The notes beneath the pieces are model-generated. The model had not been told where the DNA came from and searched no databases. It saw only the letters and a list, made by a program, of their open reading frames with translations. The translations under genes were made by a program, and so were the position numbers. Source: Engraulis encrasicolus (lineage: Eukaryota; Chordata; Actinopteri; Clupeiformes; Engraulidae). Taken from it: a stretch of 64,000 nt of DNA. Of the stretch, positions 62,444 to 64,000 are shown piece by piece. How positions within the stretch are numbered: the stretch's first letter is position 1; each line of letters opens with the position of its first letter. The stretch is taken from assembly GCF_034702125.1 (NCBI RefSeq), contig NC_085865.1:20908281-20972280 (forward strand), read 5' to 3'.

Positions 62444-62907
62444 GTGTTAATTGTACGTTTGACAATAAATCAGTGAGCACCAACAGTATGTGGATTTTTT
62501 TTCTTGGTATCATGTATGTACCATTTTACAAGCAGTATATCATGAAACTAAACCACCTGCATGCATGTTCTTGAGACCTTTAGCTGTCATGTTTAATCAC
62601 TAACCCAGAAAAATGAGCTGTGCCATCGTTAATCAGTTCGTTAATCATTTTAGTGAATGATTTTTTAAAAAGTGTGCCAAGACACAAGTACTACATGTAT
62701 GAGAAAGAGAGGACGCACATGATCCGTTTTCCATAACTACCTAGAGTAATGCATGGAGTGTACCATAAAATACACCACCTGCATCATGCATATTCTTGAC
62801 ATCCTTAGCTGGCATGCTTAATGACTAACCCAAATCAGTCAACTGTATTGTGGAAGCTAATCCTTCTAAACAACACAAGGGGGTTGCTACAGTACAACGC
62901 TTGGTGC
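62444..62907. other. AT-rich sequence with a diverged local duplication
   Basis: 'accacctgcatgcatgttct..tagctgtcatgtttaat' near 62550-62600 recurs as 'accacctgcatcatgcatat..tagctggcatgcttaat' near 62775-62825. It is a roughly 225-bp spaced diverged duplication. Confidence 0.55.
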
Positions 62908-62910
62908 TAA

Positions 62911-63089
62911 TGCTTCTTGTCCACTGCCGGTTTTCTGGTAGGCCTACAGCGCGACACAGTGCGACTCAGCCGCCACTTTTTGCTTTCGATTGAGCTGTGA
63001 TGTGCCTATTCGAAAAGCAAAAAATGGCGGCCGAGTCATGCTTTGTCGAGTTGTAGGGCTACCAGAAAACCAGCAGTGGAAAAGAGGCA
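62911..63089. mobile_element. Foldback MITE with TAA duplication (PIF/Harbinger-like)
   Basis: Nearly the entire 179 bp folds back on itself. Left arm 'ccactgccggttttctggta' pairs with 'taccagaaaaccagcagtgg'-like sequence on the right, and 'gccgccactttttgctttcg' pairs with 'cgaaaagcaaaaaatggcgg'. Flanked by TAA (62908-62910 and 63090-63092). A TWA duplication fits PIF/Harbinger. Confidence 0.88.
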
Positions 63090-63092
63090 TAA

Positions 63093-63262
63093 GGCACCCA
63101 TCTATGAATGGGCTTGCATGCCCATGGCCATGGGGATCCGGGTTCGAATCTGACCTGGGTCATGTCCCCCATCTCTCTCACCTGATTTCCTGTCATTTCC
63201 TGTGTGACTGTCTATCTTAACTGTCCTGTCCCAACAAAGGCTAAAATGTCCAAAAAACAAAT
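63093..63262 (+). mobile_element. tRNA-derived SINE with RTE/HE-style tail
   Basis: The B box 'gggttcgaatc' is clear at about 63141-63151; the A box is degenerate. The 3' part reads 'tcctgtcatttcctgtgtga', then 'ctgtcctgtcccaacaaagg' and 'ctaaaatgtccaaaaaac', similar to the SINE at 41415-41590. It abuts the MITE at 62911-63089. Confidence 0.78.
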
Positions 63263-63699
63263 ACTGAAAAACACTAGACAGTGGTTATTGGACGTTTTAC
63301 CACTCAGGTGCAGGTCAGTGTTAAAATGCCTAAGTAAGCAGCTCAACACTTCATCTGCTCTTCAAGCCGGATTAGTTATAATTAAAATAACAAGTCATTA
63401 TTATTGTGCTGACATTGCAGCTGCTACTGCTGTTTTTAATACGGCTACAGAAACTGCTGTTGTTACAATGCCTGTCAAAAGTTCGACCATATTTTTTAAA
63501 TAACACCAGATTGATGATGCATCTATTTTTGTGCCATGTCAGGTTTACAGGCAAACTGCTTGTTATCTCCATTCACATCACAAAGCATTTTTGCCCACCA
63601 AAAATCAGGCCAGAATGTCACAACAGATTTGGGACAAAAAACTGAGAGAAAAGTGGTTCACTTCACTTGTCAGGTCTTGTCGGATTGTGTAATGATTGC

Positions 63700-63848
<149 letters not shown>

Positions 63849-64000
63849 ATGTGTCTGAGGTGTGCTCAGTACCAATAATGTGTCTAATGAGGACATCTCT
63901 CCCAGTTCCTCACAGACAATGCAGGCTGACACATTAGGTATTCAGAACTTCAATCAGCGAGCTTGTTTGCTATGCTGCACCATGCACTTCCCATGCAAAT

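Noticed and set aside
63133..63160. Possible functional tRNA gene because of a perfect B box
   Set aside because: No cloverleaf can be drawn, the A box is degenerate, and the 3' part is a SINE body.

Overview
The window looks like intergenic DNA from a ray-finned (teleost) fish. The signs are very long (CA)n/(GA)n microsatellites every few kilobases, tRNA-derived SINEs, L1-type and L2/CR1-type LINE 3' ends, many short hAT-like elements with 8-bp target duplications, and one intact vertebrate protein gene with fish-like divergence. No prokaryotic genes, operons, CRISPR arrays or rRNA are present. Almost all open reading frames are low-complexity translations of microsatellites.

The one well-supported gene is tmem200c (TMEM200C/TTMA family, two-pass membrane protein) at 60187-61935 on the minus strand. 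It is a single intact 582-codon coding exon in a GC-rich island. A plausible 5'UTR splice acceptor lies at 61985-61986, and a three-codon upstream ORF lies just downstream of it. Two weaker exon-like blocks with consensus splice donors lie on the minus strand at 25562-25695 and 26735/26860-27000, beside a GC-rich segment. A second GC-rich segment at 9690-9960 carries a ZNF143/Staf-like core motif.

Layout. 1-1.6 kb: GA and CA minisatellites. 2-6 kb: a duplicated unit with a TNA-duplicating MITE, then satellite-like blocks interrupted by a 2.0-kb hAT element. 7.3-7.8 kb: a foldback MITE. 8-21 kb: mostly unique sequence with microsatellites and scattered hAT-type elements. 21-24 kb: a hAT element and an L2-like LINE 3' end. 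25-27 kb: possible exons. 27-31.7 kb: a TTAA element, a LINE ORF2 tail invaded by a hAT MITE, and several MITEs. 32.8-35.9 kb: a large foldback element whose two arms are each built of about six 149-bp repeats. 36.5-38.0 kb: a TA-flanked element with ~213-bp inverted repeats. 39.6-46.5 kb: hAT elements, SINEs, minisatellites and large composite microsatellites. 47-53 kb: pentanucleotide repeat, SINE, microsatellites. 53.8-55.3 kb: a three-level nest (hAT MITE inside an L1 tail inside another hAT MITE). 56.8-57.9 kb: a piggyBac-like TTAA element with a 20-bp palindrome. 60-62 kb: tmem200c. 62-64 kb: two SINEs, a TAA-flanked MITE and a (GT)n array.

There is no gene team to describe. The coherent story is transposon layering: for many elements the insertion order can be read from intact target duplications.
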